In this document: in pieces, positions 54,573-61,857 of the stretch
Position numbering within the stretch: position 1 is the first letter of the stretch
Layout: every line of letters begins with the position of its first letter
Assembly: GCF_023074175.1 (NCBI RefSeq)
Contig: NZ_JADPKS010000008.1
Coordinates: 186,001-250,000 of the forward strand
DNA from: Bradyrhizobium sp. 139
Lineage (GTDB): Bacteria > Pseudomonadota > Alphaproteobacteria > Rhizobiales > Xanthobacteraceae
Direction of reading: 5' to 3'
DNA length: 64,000 nucleotides
The notes under the pieces: model-generated
The model's input: only the letters and a program-made list of their open reading frames with translations
Told to the model about the DNA's origin: nothing
Databases searched by the model: none
Position numbers and translations under genes: made by a program

Positions 54573-54601
54573 ACCATTTGCCCCCGGCCGCCTCTTGTCA
54601 A
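54573..54601 (-). promoter_or_regulatory. candidate sigma-70 promoter for the cobW-operon riboswitch
   Basis: A perfect -35 TTGACA (54596-54601), 17 bp, and a weak -10 AATGGT (54573-54578). The predicted start at 54566 is the first base of P1. The -35 lies just 18 bases from the cobO start codon on the other strand. Confidence 0.6.
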
Positions 54602-54619
54602 GCCGAAGGACCCCGTCCG

Positions 54620-55255
54620 ATGACGCCCGACCCGGATACCCAAACGGCCGACGAAACCGACGCCCGCCACGCCTCGAAAATGGCGAAGAAGAAGGCCGCC
54701 CGCGACAAGATCATGGCGACCAAGGGCGGTGAAAAGGGCCTCATCATCGTCCACACCGGCGCCGGCAAGGGCAAGTCCTCCTCCGCCTTCGGCATGATCG
54801 TCCGCTGCGTCGCGCATGGCTTTCCCTGCGCGGTCGTGCAGTTCATCAAGGGCGCCTGGGACACCGGCGAGCGGCGCCTGCTCACCGGCCATTTCGGCGA
54901 GCTCTGCCAGTTCCACGCGATGGGCGAAGGTTTCACCTGGGAGACGCAGGACCGCGCCCGCGACATCGCCGCTGCCCGTGCCGGCTGGGAGAAGGCCAAG
55001 GAGCTGATCCTCGATTCCAGCCTGCGCATGGTCGTGCTCGACGAGATCAACATCGCGCTGCGCTACGACTATCTCGACATTGCAGAGGTGGTCGATTTTC
55101 TGACGACGCAGAAGCCGCCGCTGACGCATGTCGTCCTCACCGGACGCAATGCCAAGGACGAGCTGATCGAGATCGCCGACCTCGTCACCGAGATGACGCT
55201 GGTGAAGCATCCGTTCCGCTCCGGCATCAAGGCGCAAGCCGGCGTCGAGTTCTAA
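54620..55255 (+). CDS. cobO: cob(I)yrinic acid a,c-diamide adenosyltransferase
   Basis: The 211-residue CobA/CobO-type adenosyltransferase adds the 5'-deoxyadenosyl group to cob(I)yrinate diamide. The P-loop is [18 protein letters not shown] near residues 46-63, with [17 protein letters not shown] and [20 protein letters not shown] after it. The lysine-rich N-terminus ([15 protein letters not shown]) is a usual extension. The ATG at 54620 follows AAGGA by 10 bases. It is divergent from the riboswitch-controlled cobW operon and followed 7 bp later by cobQ. Confidence 0.93.
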   Translation: MTPDPDTQTADETDARHASKMAKKKAARDKIMATKGGEKGLIIVHTGAGKGKSSSAFGMIVRCVAHGFPCAVVQFIKGAWDTGERRLLTGHFGELCQFHAMGEGFTWETQDRARDIAAARAGWEKAKELILDSSLRMVVLDEINIALRYDYLDIAEVVDFLTTQKPPLTHVVLTGRNAKDELIEIADLVTEMTLVKHPFRSGIKAQAGVEF

Positions 55256-55262
55256 AGACACG

Positions 55263-56711
55263 ATGGCGCGCGCGCTGATGATCCAGGGGGCTGGCTCGGA
55301 CGTGGGCAAGTCGCTCATCGTCGCCGGCCTCGCGCGCGCCTTTACGCGCCGCGGCCTGCGCGTGCTGCCCTTCAAGCCGCAGAACATGTCGAACAACGCG
55401 GCCGTCACCGTCGACGGCGGCGAGATCGGCCGCGCCCAGGCGCTGCAGGCGCTCGCCGCCGGCGTCGAGCCGCACACCGACATGAACCCGGTACTCCTGA
55501 AACCGGAGACCGATATCGGCGCGCAGGTGATCGTGCGGGGAAAGCGCATCGCAACCGCGCGGGCGCGTGAATACGCGGCGATGAAGCCTTCGCTGATGGG
55601 CGCCGTGCTGGAAAGCTTTGAGCGGTTGAAGGCGCGCGCCGATCTGGTGCTGGTCGAAGGCGCCGGCAGTCCGGCCGAGGTGAATCTGCGCAAGGCCGAC
55701 ATCGCCAATATGGGCTTTGCGCGCAAGGCCGACGTCCCCGTCGTGCTGGTCGGCGACATCGACCGCGGCGGCGTCATCGCCCAGCTCGTCGGCATCAACA
55801 CGGTGATCGATCCCGACGATGCCGCGATGATCCAGGGGTTTGTCATCAACAAGTTCCGCGGCGATCCCACGCTGTTCGACGATGGCTACAAGCTGATCGA
55901 GCAGAAGACGTCGTGGCGCGGCCTTGGCGTGCTGCCCTGGTTCGCGCGCGCCGGCGAACTGCCGGCCGAAGATGCGCTGGGCCTGAGTGAAGCGCGCAAA
56001 CCGGGCCAGTGCAAGATCGCCTGCCTGGCGCTGTCGCGGATCGCCAATTTCGACGATCTCGATCCGCTCAAGCTCGAGCCTGGTGTCGATCTCGTGATGG
56101 TGCGGCCGAGCGAAGCCATTCCCGGCGACGTCAGGCTCGTCATCATCCCGGGCTCGAAATCCACCCGCGGCGATCTCACCTTCCTGCGCGCACAAGGCTG
56201 GGACATTGATCTGCAGGCGCATCACCGCAGGGGCGGCCATGTGCTCGGCCTCTGCGGCGGCTATCAGATGCTCGGACGCAGCGTCGCCGATCCCGACGGG
56301 ATCGAAGGCCCCGCGGGCGACACGCCGGGCCTCGGACTTCTCGACGTGGAAACCGTAATGAGCCCGGAGAAGACGCTGACGCGTGTCGCGGCCGTGCATG
56401 CCGCGACGGATCAGCCGATCGAGGCCTACGAAATCCATATCGGCCGCACCGACGGGCCGGATCGCGCGCTGCCATTTGCAAGATTGAACGGCGAGCCGGA
56501 AGGTGCGGTCTCGCGCGATGGCCGCGTGCAGGGCAGCTATCTGCACGGCCTGTTCACGTCGGATGATTTCCGCAAGGCGTTTTTGGCAAAGCTCGACATT
56601 CCCGCAGGCAACGAGCCCTATCACGCCAGGATCGAGAGCGCGCTCGATGCGCTCGCCGATCATCTCGAAAAGCATCTCGACGTCGAAGGCCTGCTTGCGC
56701 TAGCGCGCTAG
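55263..56711 (+). CDS. cobQ: cobyric acid synthase
   Basis: The 482-residue glutamine amidotransferase amidates the b, d, e and g side chains. The N-terminal ATPase domain begins [20 protein letters not shown], followed by [15 protein letters not shown] [20 protein letters not shown]. The C-terminal GATase domain has [13 protein letters not shown] with the catalytic cysteine and the histidine in GSYLHGLF. It follows cobO by 7 bp. The 3' end overlaps the convergent aminotransferase gene by 12 bp. Confidence 0.94.
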   Translation: MARALMIQGAGSDVGKSLIVAGLARAFTRRGLRVLPFKPQNMSNNAAVTVDGGEIGRAQALQALAAGVEPHTDMNPVLLKPETDIGAQVIVRGKRIATARAREYAAMKPSLMGAVLESFERLKARADLVLVEGAGSPAEVNLRKADIANMGFARKADVPVVLVGDIDRGGVIAQLVGINTVIDPDDAAMIQGFVINKFRGDPTLFDDGYKLIEQKTSWRGLGVLPWFARAGELPAEDALGLSEARKPGQCKIACLALSRIANFDDLDPLKLEPGVDLVMVRPSEAIPGDVRLVIIPGSKSTRGDLTFLRAQGWDIDLQAHHRRGGHVLGLCGGYQMLGRSVADPDGIEGPAGDTPGLGLLDVETVMSPEKTLTRVAAVHAATDQPIEAYEIHIGRTDGPDRALPFARLNGEPEGAVSRDGRVQGSYLHGLFTSDDFRKAFLAKLDIPAGNEPYHARIESALDALADHLEKHLDVEGLLALAR

Positions 56712-57680
56712 GACCTCGGCAAGGCGCGACCATTCGGATTCGCGGCCGGGAAGCCCGAGACGCAGCCATCTCGGCTCTCGCGCGAACACGCGCGACCAGA
56801 TTTGGCTACGCGCGAGCTTCTCCTGCGCGGCAAGCGCGTCAGGCGTTTCGTAGAGACGAAACAGCGGCGTGCCTCCGACGAGCCGCCAGCCCTGCGCTCG
56901 CGCCATCTCGTCGAGGCGGACACTGTCGCGTGCGAGCCGCGCTGAGGTGGCCTCGGCCCAGGCGTCGTCACGCAATGCGCGGCAGCCGATCGCGATCGCT
57001 GCTCCCGAGACCGGCCATGGACCCGACATCGCCGCGAGCTTCGCGACGTCGGCCGCATTGCCGAGCGCGAACCCAAGCCGCAGGCCGGCAAGGCCATAAA
57101 ACTTTCCGAAGGAGCGCAGGATCAGCAGCCCTGGTCGATCCGCCTCGGATGCGAACGACAGCTGCGGGGCGGCATCGGCAAAACTCTCGTCGATGACGAG
57201 ACGGCCAACGCGCGGCAGCAGCGCCAGCAGATCCTTTCGCGTCTGACACCGGCCATCGGGATTGTTGGGATTGACCACAATCGCGAGATCCGCGCCCGCT
57301 AGGGCGTCGAATTCCCCGACCTCCCGGACATCCCAGCCCGCAGCCGAGAGGACGCCGGCATATTCATTGTAGGTCGGCGCGAGGACGCGGGCCTGCCCAC
57401 GCCGCGCAAGTTGCGGCAGCAGTTGAATGGCGGCTTGCGCGCCGCCAAGCGCAACGACCGCCCCGCTCGTGCGGTAGGCGTGCCGCGCCGCCTGATGCAG
57501 CGTCTCGATCTGGGCGCGCGAGGGCAGCGCAGTCCAGGCGCGCAAGCCGACCTCGCCGACGGGATAAGGCAGCCGGTTGATCCCGGTCGACAGATCGATC
57601 CAGTCGTCCGCGCGCCCGCCAAAACGCTGCCGGGCCAGATCGAGATTTCCACCGTGCTCGCGCATGCCCCGTTCTTTCAC
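56700..57680 (-). CDS. cobD: threonine-phosphate decarboxylase (CobD of Salmonella, CobC of P. denitrificans)
   Basis: The 326-residue PLP enzyme decarboxylates L-threonine phosphate to (R)-1-amino-2-propanol phosphate for the corrin side arm. Markers are [52 protein letters not shown] and the Schiff-base lysine in [17 protein letters not shown]. The GTG at 57680 overlaps the cbiB stop by 4 bp; an ATG five codons in (57665) is the alternative. Length is slightly short of the usual 330-360. Confidence 0.9.
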   Translation of the reverse strand: MKERGMREHGGNLDLARQRFGGRADDWIDLSTGINRLPYPVGEVGLRAWTALPSRAQIETLHQAARHAYRTSGAVVALGGAQAAIQLLPQLARRGQARVLAPTYNEYAGVLSAAGWDVREVGEFDALAGADLAIVVNPNNPDGRCQTRKDLLALLPRVGRLVIDESFADAAPQLSFASEADRPGLLILRSFGKFYGLAGLRLGFALGNAADVAKLAAMSGPWPVSGAAIAIGCRALRDDAWAEATSARLARDSVRLDEMARAQGWRLVGGTPLFRLYETPDALAAQEKLARSQIWSRVFAREPRWLRLGLPGRESEWSRLAEVLAR

Positions 57681-58618
57681 GCGAAGGCCAGGATCGCAAG
57701 GACGCCGCCGAGCAGCAGCATGGCGCGGCGGTAAACCGTCAATCCCCGATCGATATCGGCGGCAAGCGGATCGCGCGCAGCTTCATTCAGCCATGGCTCG
57801 TTCGTGATGCTGCCGTGATAGATGCGGGGGCCGCTGAGCCGTACGCCAAGCGCGCCAGCCATGGCCGCTTCCGGCCAGCCGGCGTTGGGCGAGCGGTGCC
57901 GGCGTGCATCGCGCCTCATGCATGACAGCGCCTCGAAGCGCTTTGGTGCCAGCAGCACGAAGAGAAATCCGGTCAGCCGCGCCGGAATGAAATTGGCGAC
58001 ATCGTCGATGCGCGCCGCGACCCAGCCGAAGGCTTCGTGCCGTTCGCTCCGGTGGCCGATCATGGAGTCGAGCGTGTTGATCGCCTTGTAGCCCAAAATG
58101 CCGGGCAGTCCGAACAGCGCGCCCCAGAACACGGGCGCCACGATGCCGTCGGAGGCGTTCTCGGCCAGGCTCTCGATCGCCGCGCGCGCGATGCCGGCTT
58201 CGTTGAGCGCCGCGGGATCACGGCCGACGATGCGCGAGACCGCCTCGCGCGCAGCGGCGATATCGCCGGCCTGCAACGGGGTTGCGACGGCGGCGACGTG
58301 ATCATGGAGCGAGCGTAGCGCGACCAGCGGCCAGGCCAGGATGCCGACCGACACGATCTGGATCCAGCCGGCGGCAAGCAACGACTGAACCGCCCAGCCA
58401 AGCGCGACGGAGAGCGCGATCACCACGAGTGCGCCGGCAAGACCTGCAGCGCGGCGAAGTGCCGGCGGATCGGACGGCCGATTCCAGGCGGTATCGATGG
58501 CAGAGATCAGCCGGCCGAGCCAGGTCACGGGATGGCCGATCCGCGCGAACAGCCACGACGGCCAGCCCAGAAGGGCGTCCACCGCCATCGCTACCGCCAT
58601 CGCACCCGCAAAACCCAC
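57677..58618 (-). CDS. cbiB: adenosylcobinamide-phosphate synthase CbiB (CobD in P. denitrificans)
   Basis: The 313-residue membrane protein joins aminopropanol or its phosphate to adenosylcobyric acid. Features are AVDALLGWPSWLFARIGHPV, SLAENASDGIVAPVFWGALF, YKAINTLDSMIGHRSERHEA, and NAGWPEAAMAGALGVRLSGP, all CbiB hallmarks. The GTG at 58618 follows GGAGG by 5 bases; the ATG five codons later (58603) is the alternative. The longer open frame lacks family resemblance. It is divergent from cobU across about 120 bp. Confidence 0.92.
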   Translation of the reverse strand: MGFAGAMAVAMAVDALLGWPSWLFARIGHPVTWLGRLISAIDTAWNRPSDPPALRRAAGLAGALVVIALSVALGWAVQSLLAAGWIQIVSVGILAWPLVALRSLHDHVAAVATPLQAGDIAAAREAVSRIVGRDPAALNEAGIARAAIESLAENASDGIVAPVFWGALFGLPGILGYKAINTLDSMIGHRSERHEAFGWVAARIDDVANFIPARLTGFLFVLLAPKRFEALSCMRRDARRHRSPNAGWPEAAMAGALGVRLSGPRIYHGSITNEPWLNEAARDPLAADIDRGLTVYRRAMLLLGGVLAILAFA

Positions 58619-58739
58619 GCACGCCTCCTGTCCCGCCCCTGTTGCGCAAAGCACGGCCCGAGCGCAAGCCCTGCCCGCCTGATTTCGGCTTTGTCTTTGG
58701 CCACGTTTGGTGATTAGTGCTGGCCGACAGGAGACTTTT

Positions 58740-59243
58740 ATGGCCGTCATCTTGATCACAGGCGGGGCGCGATCAGGCAAGAGCAAGCGGGCGGAAAAGC
58801 GCGCGCGCAGCTTTCCGGACCAGCCCTTCTACATCGCGACGGCGGAGGCGCTCGATGCGGAAATGCAGGAGCGCATCGCAACGCATCGCGCACGGCGCGG
58901 AACCGACTGGATCGAACGCGAGGTGCCGCTGGATCTCGTGCAGGCGCTGGTTGCGACTGATGGCGGCGGCGCAAGGCTGGTCGACTGCCTGACGTTGTGG
59001 CTATCAAACCTGATGCACGCCGAGCGCGACTGGGAGCATGAAGTGACCGAACTCGCCGGCGCCCTGCCCCGCCTTAGGAGTCCGGTGGTTCTCGTCACCA
59101 ACGAGGTCGGCCTCGACATCGTGCCCGACAACGCGTTGGCGCGCAGCTTTCGCGACGCTGCCGGGATCATGAACCAGATCATCGCTGATGTCGCCGACGA
59201 GGTCGAGTTCGTCGTCGCCGGCTTGCCGATGAAGCTGAAATGA
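58740..59243 (+). CDS. cobU: bifunctional adenosylcobinamide kinase/adenosylcobinamide-phosphate guanylyltransferase (CobP)
   Basis: The 167-residue enzyme activates the corrin side arm as GDP-cobinamide. It starts MAVILITGGARSGKSKRAEK, a P-loop at residues 8-15, then YIATAEALDAEMQERIATHR with the guanylylated histidine region and LVDCLTLWLSNLM. The ATG at 58740 follows AGGAG by 7 bases. The stop overlaps the cobS(cobV) start. Length is typical of the family (about 170-180). Confidence 0.93.
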   Translation: MAVILITGGARSGKSKRAEKRARSFPDQPFYIATAEALDAEMQERIATHRARRGTDWIEREVPLDLVQALVATDGGGARLVDCLTLWLSNLMHAERDWEHEVTELAGALPRLRSPVVLVTNEVGLDIVPDNALARSFRDAAGIMNQIIADVADEVEFVVAGLPMKLK

Positions 59244-60022
59244 TGCCGCGCGCCGAGCTTCTGCGAGACGTCATCGCCGATCTCGGGATCGCGGCAGCGT
59301 TCGTCACGATCCTCCCTGTGGCATCGTCGAAGCCCGCGGCTGACGGTGCCATCGCGCGCGCGACCTGGGCCCTGCCCGTCGCAGGACTGGTGGTCGGCCT
59401 TGCGGGCGCTTTGGTCTATGCGACTGCCAGCCGGTTCGGACTGACACCGAACCTTGCCGCCCTGCTCGCACTGGCCACCACAGCCCTCATCACCGGCGCG
59501 CTGCACGAGGACGGCCTTGCCGACACCGCCGACGGGCTCGGCGGCGGACGAACGCGCGAGCGCAAGCTCGAGATCATGCGCGACAGCCGGATCGGCACCT
59601 ACGGCGTCTGCGCGCTGATGCTGTCGTTCGGCCTGCGCTGGAGCGCGCTCGCGGCGATCGCCAATCCGTGGGCAGTCGCGCTCGCGCTCTGCGCCGCGCA
59701 TGCCGCGGCGCGCGCGGGCGTCCCGGCGTTCATGTCGTTGGTGGCCCCCGCGCGGCCTGACGGTCTGTCGGCAAGCGCCGGATCGCCGCCGGGTCGCAGC
59801 GTCGCCATCGCCTTCGCTCTTGGAACCCTCGCGCTCGCGCTCGCGCTCGGGCCGGGCAAGGCGCTTGTCAGCCTGATCCTGCTGTCCCTCGCCGGCCTGA
59901 TGCTGGGGCGACTTGCCATCCGCCAGATCGGCGGGCAGACCGGCGACGTCCTCGGCGCGTTCGAACAAACCGGCGAGATCCTGATCCTCTTGGTTGCCGC
60001 GGCCTTCCAGATGGGACGCTGA
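59240..60022 (+). CDS. cobS: adenosylcobinamide-GDP ribazoletransferase (CobV)
   Basis: The 260-residue inner-membrane enzyme joins alpha-ribazole (phosphate) to adenosyl-GDP-cobinamide. The signature HEDGLADTADGLGGGRTRER followed by KLEIMRDSRIGTYG carries the acidic metal-binding residues. At least five hydrophobic helices are visible. Two adjacent ATGs (59240, 59243) are possible starts; the first overlaps the cobU stop by 4 bp. BluB follows 4 bp downstream. Confidence 0.93.
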   Translation: MMPRAELLRDVIADLGIAAAFVTILPVASSKPAADGAIARATWALPVAGLVVGLAGALVYATASRFGLTPNLAALLALATTALITGALHEDGLADTADGLGGGRTRERKLEIMRDSRIGTYGVCALMLSFGLRWSALAAIANPWAVALALCAAHAAARAGVPAFMSLVAPARPDGLSASAGSPPGRSVAIAFALGTLALALALGPGKALVSLILLSLAGLMLGRLAIRQIGGQTGDVLGAFEQTGEILILLVAAAFQMGR

Positions 60023-60026
60023 CATC

Positions 60027-60659
60027 ATGGTCGAGTTCGACGACACCTTCCGACAACATTTGCGCCAGCTGTTCGTGTGGCGCCGCGACGTGCGCCGCTT
60101 TCGCAACGATCCGTTGCCGGACGGCGCGATCGATCGCCTGATCGAGACCGCCTGTCTTTCGCCATCCGTCGGCCTGAGCCAGCCCTGGCGCTTCGTCACC
60201 GTCGATGATGCTGCACGGCGCGCTGCCGTGATCGACGACTTCAGGGCGTGCAACGCCGATGCGCTGAATTGCTACTCCGGCGAACGCGCGGCGCGCTATG
60301 CCACGCTGAAACTGTCGGGCCTCGAACAGGCCCCCGGTCACCTCGCCGTGTTCGCCGACAAGGCCAGCGACATCGGCCACGGCCTCGGCCGCGCCACGAT
60401 GCCGGAGACCACGGAATATTCCGTGGTCGCCGCGATCACTGCGATGTGGCTCGCCGCCCGCGCCGACGGCATCGGGCTCGGTTGGGTATCGATCCTGAAC
60501 CCTGCGCGCATTCACGCCATTCTCGACGTGCCCAGCTCCTGGAAATTCATCGCCTATCTCTGCATCGGCTATCCGGAAGTCGAATGCGACCAGCCCGAGC
60601 TGGAGCAGGCGAAATGGGAACACCGGCGCGGTGCGGAGCAATTCACGCTGCGGCGTTAG
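60027..60659 (+). CDS. bluB: 5,6-dimethylbenzimidazole synthase
   Basis: The 210-residue nitroreductase-fold enzyme breaks down reduced FMN with O2 to make the lower ligand base. BluB features are VWRRDVRRFRNDPLPDGAID, LSPSVGLSQPWRFVTVDD, YATLKLSGLEQAPGHLAVF and GLGWVSILNPARIHAILD. The ATG at 60027 begins MVEFDDTFRQHLRQLF; 11 more codons are open but overlap cobS. It closes the cobU-cobS-bluB operon and makes the substrate of CobT, encoded at 38408-39460. Confidence 0.93.
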   Translation: MVEFDDTFRQHLRQLFVWRRDVRRFRNDPLPDGAIDRLIETACLSPSVGLSQPWRFVTVDDAARRAAVIDDFRACNADALNCYSGERAARYATLKLSGLEQAPGHLAVFADKASDIGHGLGRATMPETTEYSVVAAITAMWLAARADGIGLGWVSILNPARIHAILDVPSSWKFIAYLCIGYPEVECDQPELEQAKWEHRRGAEQFTLRR

Positions 60660-60761
60660 CGCCGCGCGCCATGACTTGCGCCTGGAATGTCCATTAGACC
60701 GCGCCCAACTTGGTGAAGATGTAGTTGCGAATGAGCATTCATAAGTGCATTTTTTCATCAA

Positions 60762-60790
60762 TTGTGGATACCGGCCGTTCGCGCTAAGCA
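60762..60790 (+). promoter_or_regulatory. possible promoter of the binding protein-histidine kinase operon
   Basis: TTGTGG (60762-60767), a 17-bp spacer and TAAGCA (60785-60790) lie in a relatively AT-rich stretch (60,730-60,790) upstream of the ATG at 60826. Match to consensus is modest. Confidence 0.3.
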
Positions 60791-60825
60791 TCCGCCTGGG
60801 GCAAAGCCATCATGCATAGAATTTC

Positions 60826-61857
60826 ATGACCGAACGGCCTTCCGCGTTCGCGGTCGATCGCCGCGGCTTCATTCGCCTTGCAGGCACCACCGCCGCAGGC
60901 TGGATTGCGCTTGGCGCAACGTCGGATCGCATGCGGGTGGTTGCCTCGCTGACCGCATTGCCGCTTGATGACGAACTGACCAGAAGGAGCATGATCGACA
61001 GCCCGACCTCCCGCCTGGGTGGCCTCATCGTCGGCTTGAGGCAGCGAGGCTGGGTCGAAGGCGTCAACTTCCACTTCGAACTCCGTTCGACCTTCGGCGG
61101 ACCGGATAAGCTCAAGACTGCGGTCCAGGAGTTGCTCGAGCTCAAGCCGGACGTGGTCCTGACCGGCTCGACCATCGAAACCGCCGCAGTCTTTGCCGCC
61201 ACCAAGACCATCCCGATCGTTTTCGCGACCGCCAACGATCCCGTCGGCAACGGCTTCGTCGAAAGCCTCGCGCACCCCGGCGGCAACGTCACCGGTTTCA
61301 CCAACAGCACCGCCGAAATGGGCGGCAAATGGCTTCAGCTCGTCCGGGAGGCGGTGCCGGATCTCGCGCGCGTCGGCGTCCTTTTCAACCCGGCGACCAC
61401 GCCCCGCGCCGGGCGCTTCTTCCTCGACTCGATCGAGCAAGAGGCTGCGGCGTGCGGCGTGTCCGTGGCCCCCGCGCCCGTCAACGCGTCAACGGACATT
61501 GACCAAGCCATCAGGCACTTTTCCGAACCGCCGAGGGCGGCAATGGTTGCGCTGGTCGACAGCTTCCTCGTGATCCACCGTCAGGCGGTCGTGGCGGCCG
61601 CGGCCAAACATCGCGTCCCCATGATCTATCCGTTCCATTATTTCATGGATGCGGGCGGGCTGATGAGCTACGGGCCGACGCTGGAGGTACGCTCGGCCGA
61701 CTATGTCGATCTCATCCTGCGCGGCACCAAAGCCGGCGATCTCCCGGTGCAATCGCCGCGGAAATACGAGCTCCTGATCAACCGCACAATCGCGCACTCG
61801 CTGGGATTGACCATTCCATTCACGCTGCTCGCGCGCGCCGACGAGATCCGCGAGTGA
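60826..61857 (+). CDS. ABC-transporter-type substrate-binding protein (ABC_sub_bind / TrpX family), coupled to a sensor kinase
   Basis: The 343-residue protein has a probable twin-arginine signal (DRRGFIRLAGTTAAGWIALG) and the ABC_sub_bind (formerly DUF534) core: GLRQRGWVEGVNFHFELRST, LLELKPDVVLTGSTIETAAV, IPIVFATANDPVGNGFVESL and HPGGNVTGFTNSTAEMGGKW. Family members bind aromatic amino acids or unknown small ligands. No permease or ATPase gene is adjacent. Instead its stop overlaps by 4 bp the GTG of a hybrid histidine kinase, which suggests the protein presents a ligand to the kinase sensor domain (inference). Confidence 0.87.
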   Translation: MTERPSAFAVDRRGFIRLAGTTAAGWIALGATSDRMRVVASLTALPLDDELTRRSMIDSPTSRLGGLIVGLRQRGWVEGVNFHFELRSTFGGPDKLKTAVQELLELKPDVVLTGSTIETAAVFAATKTIPIVFATANDPVGNGFVESLAHPGGNVTGFTNSTAEMGGKWLQLVREAVPDLARVGVLFNPATTPRAGRFFLDSIEQEAAACGVSVAPAPVNASTDIDQAIRHFSEPPRAAMVALVDSFLVIHRQAVVAAAAKHRVPMIYPFHYFMDAGGLMSYGPTLEVRSADYVDLILRGTKAGDLPVQSPRKYELLINRTIAHSLGLTIPFTLLARADEIRE

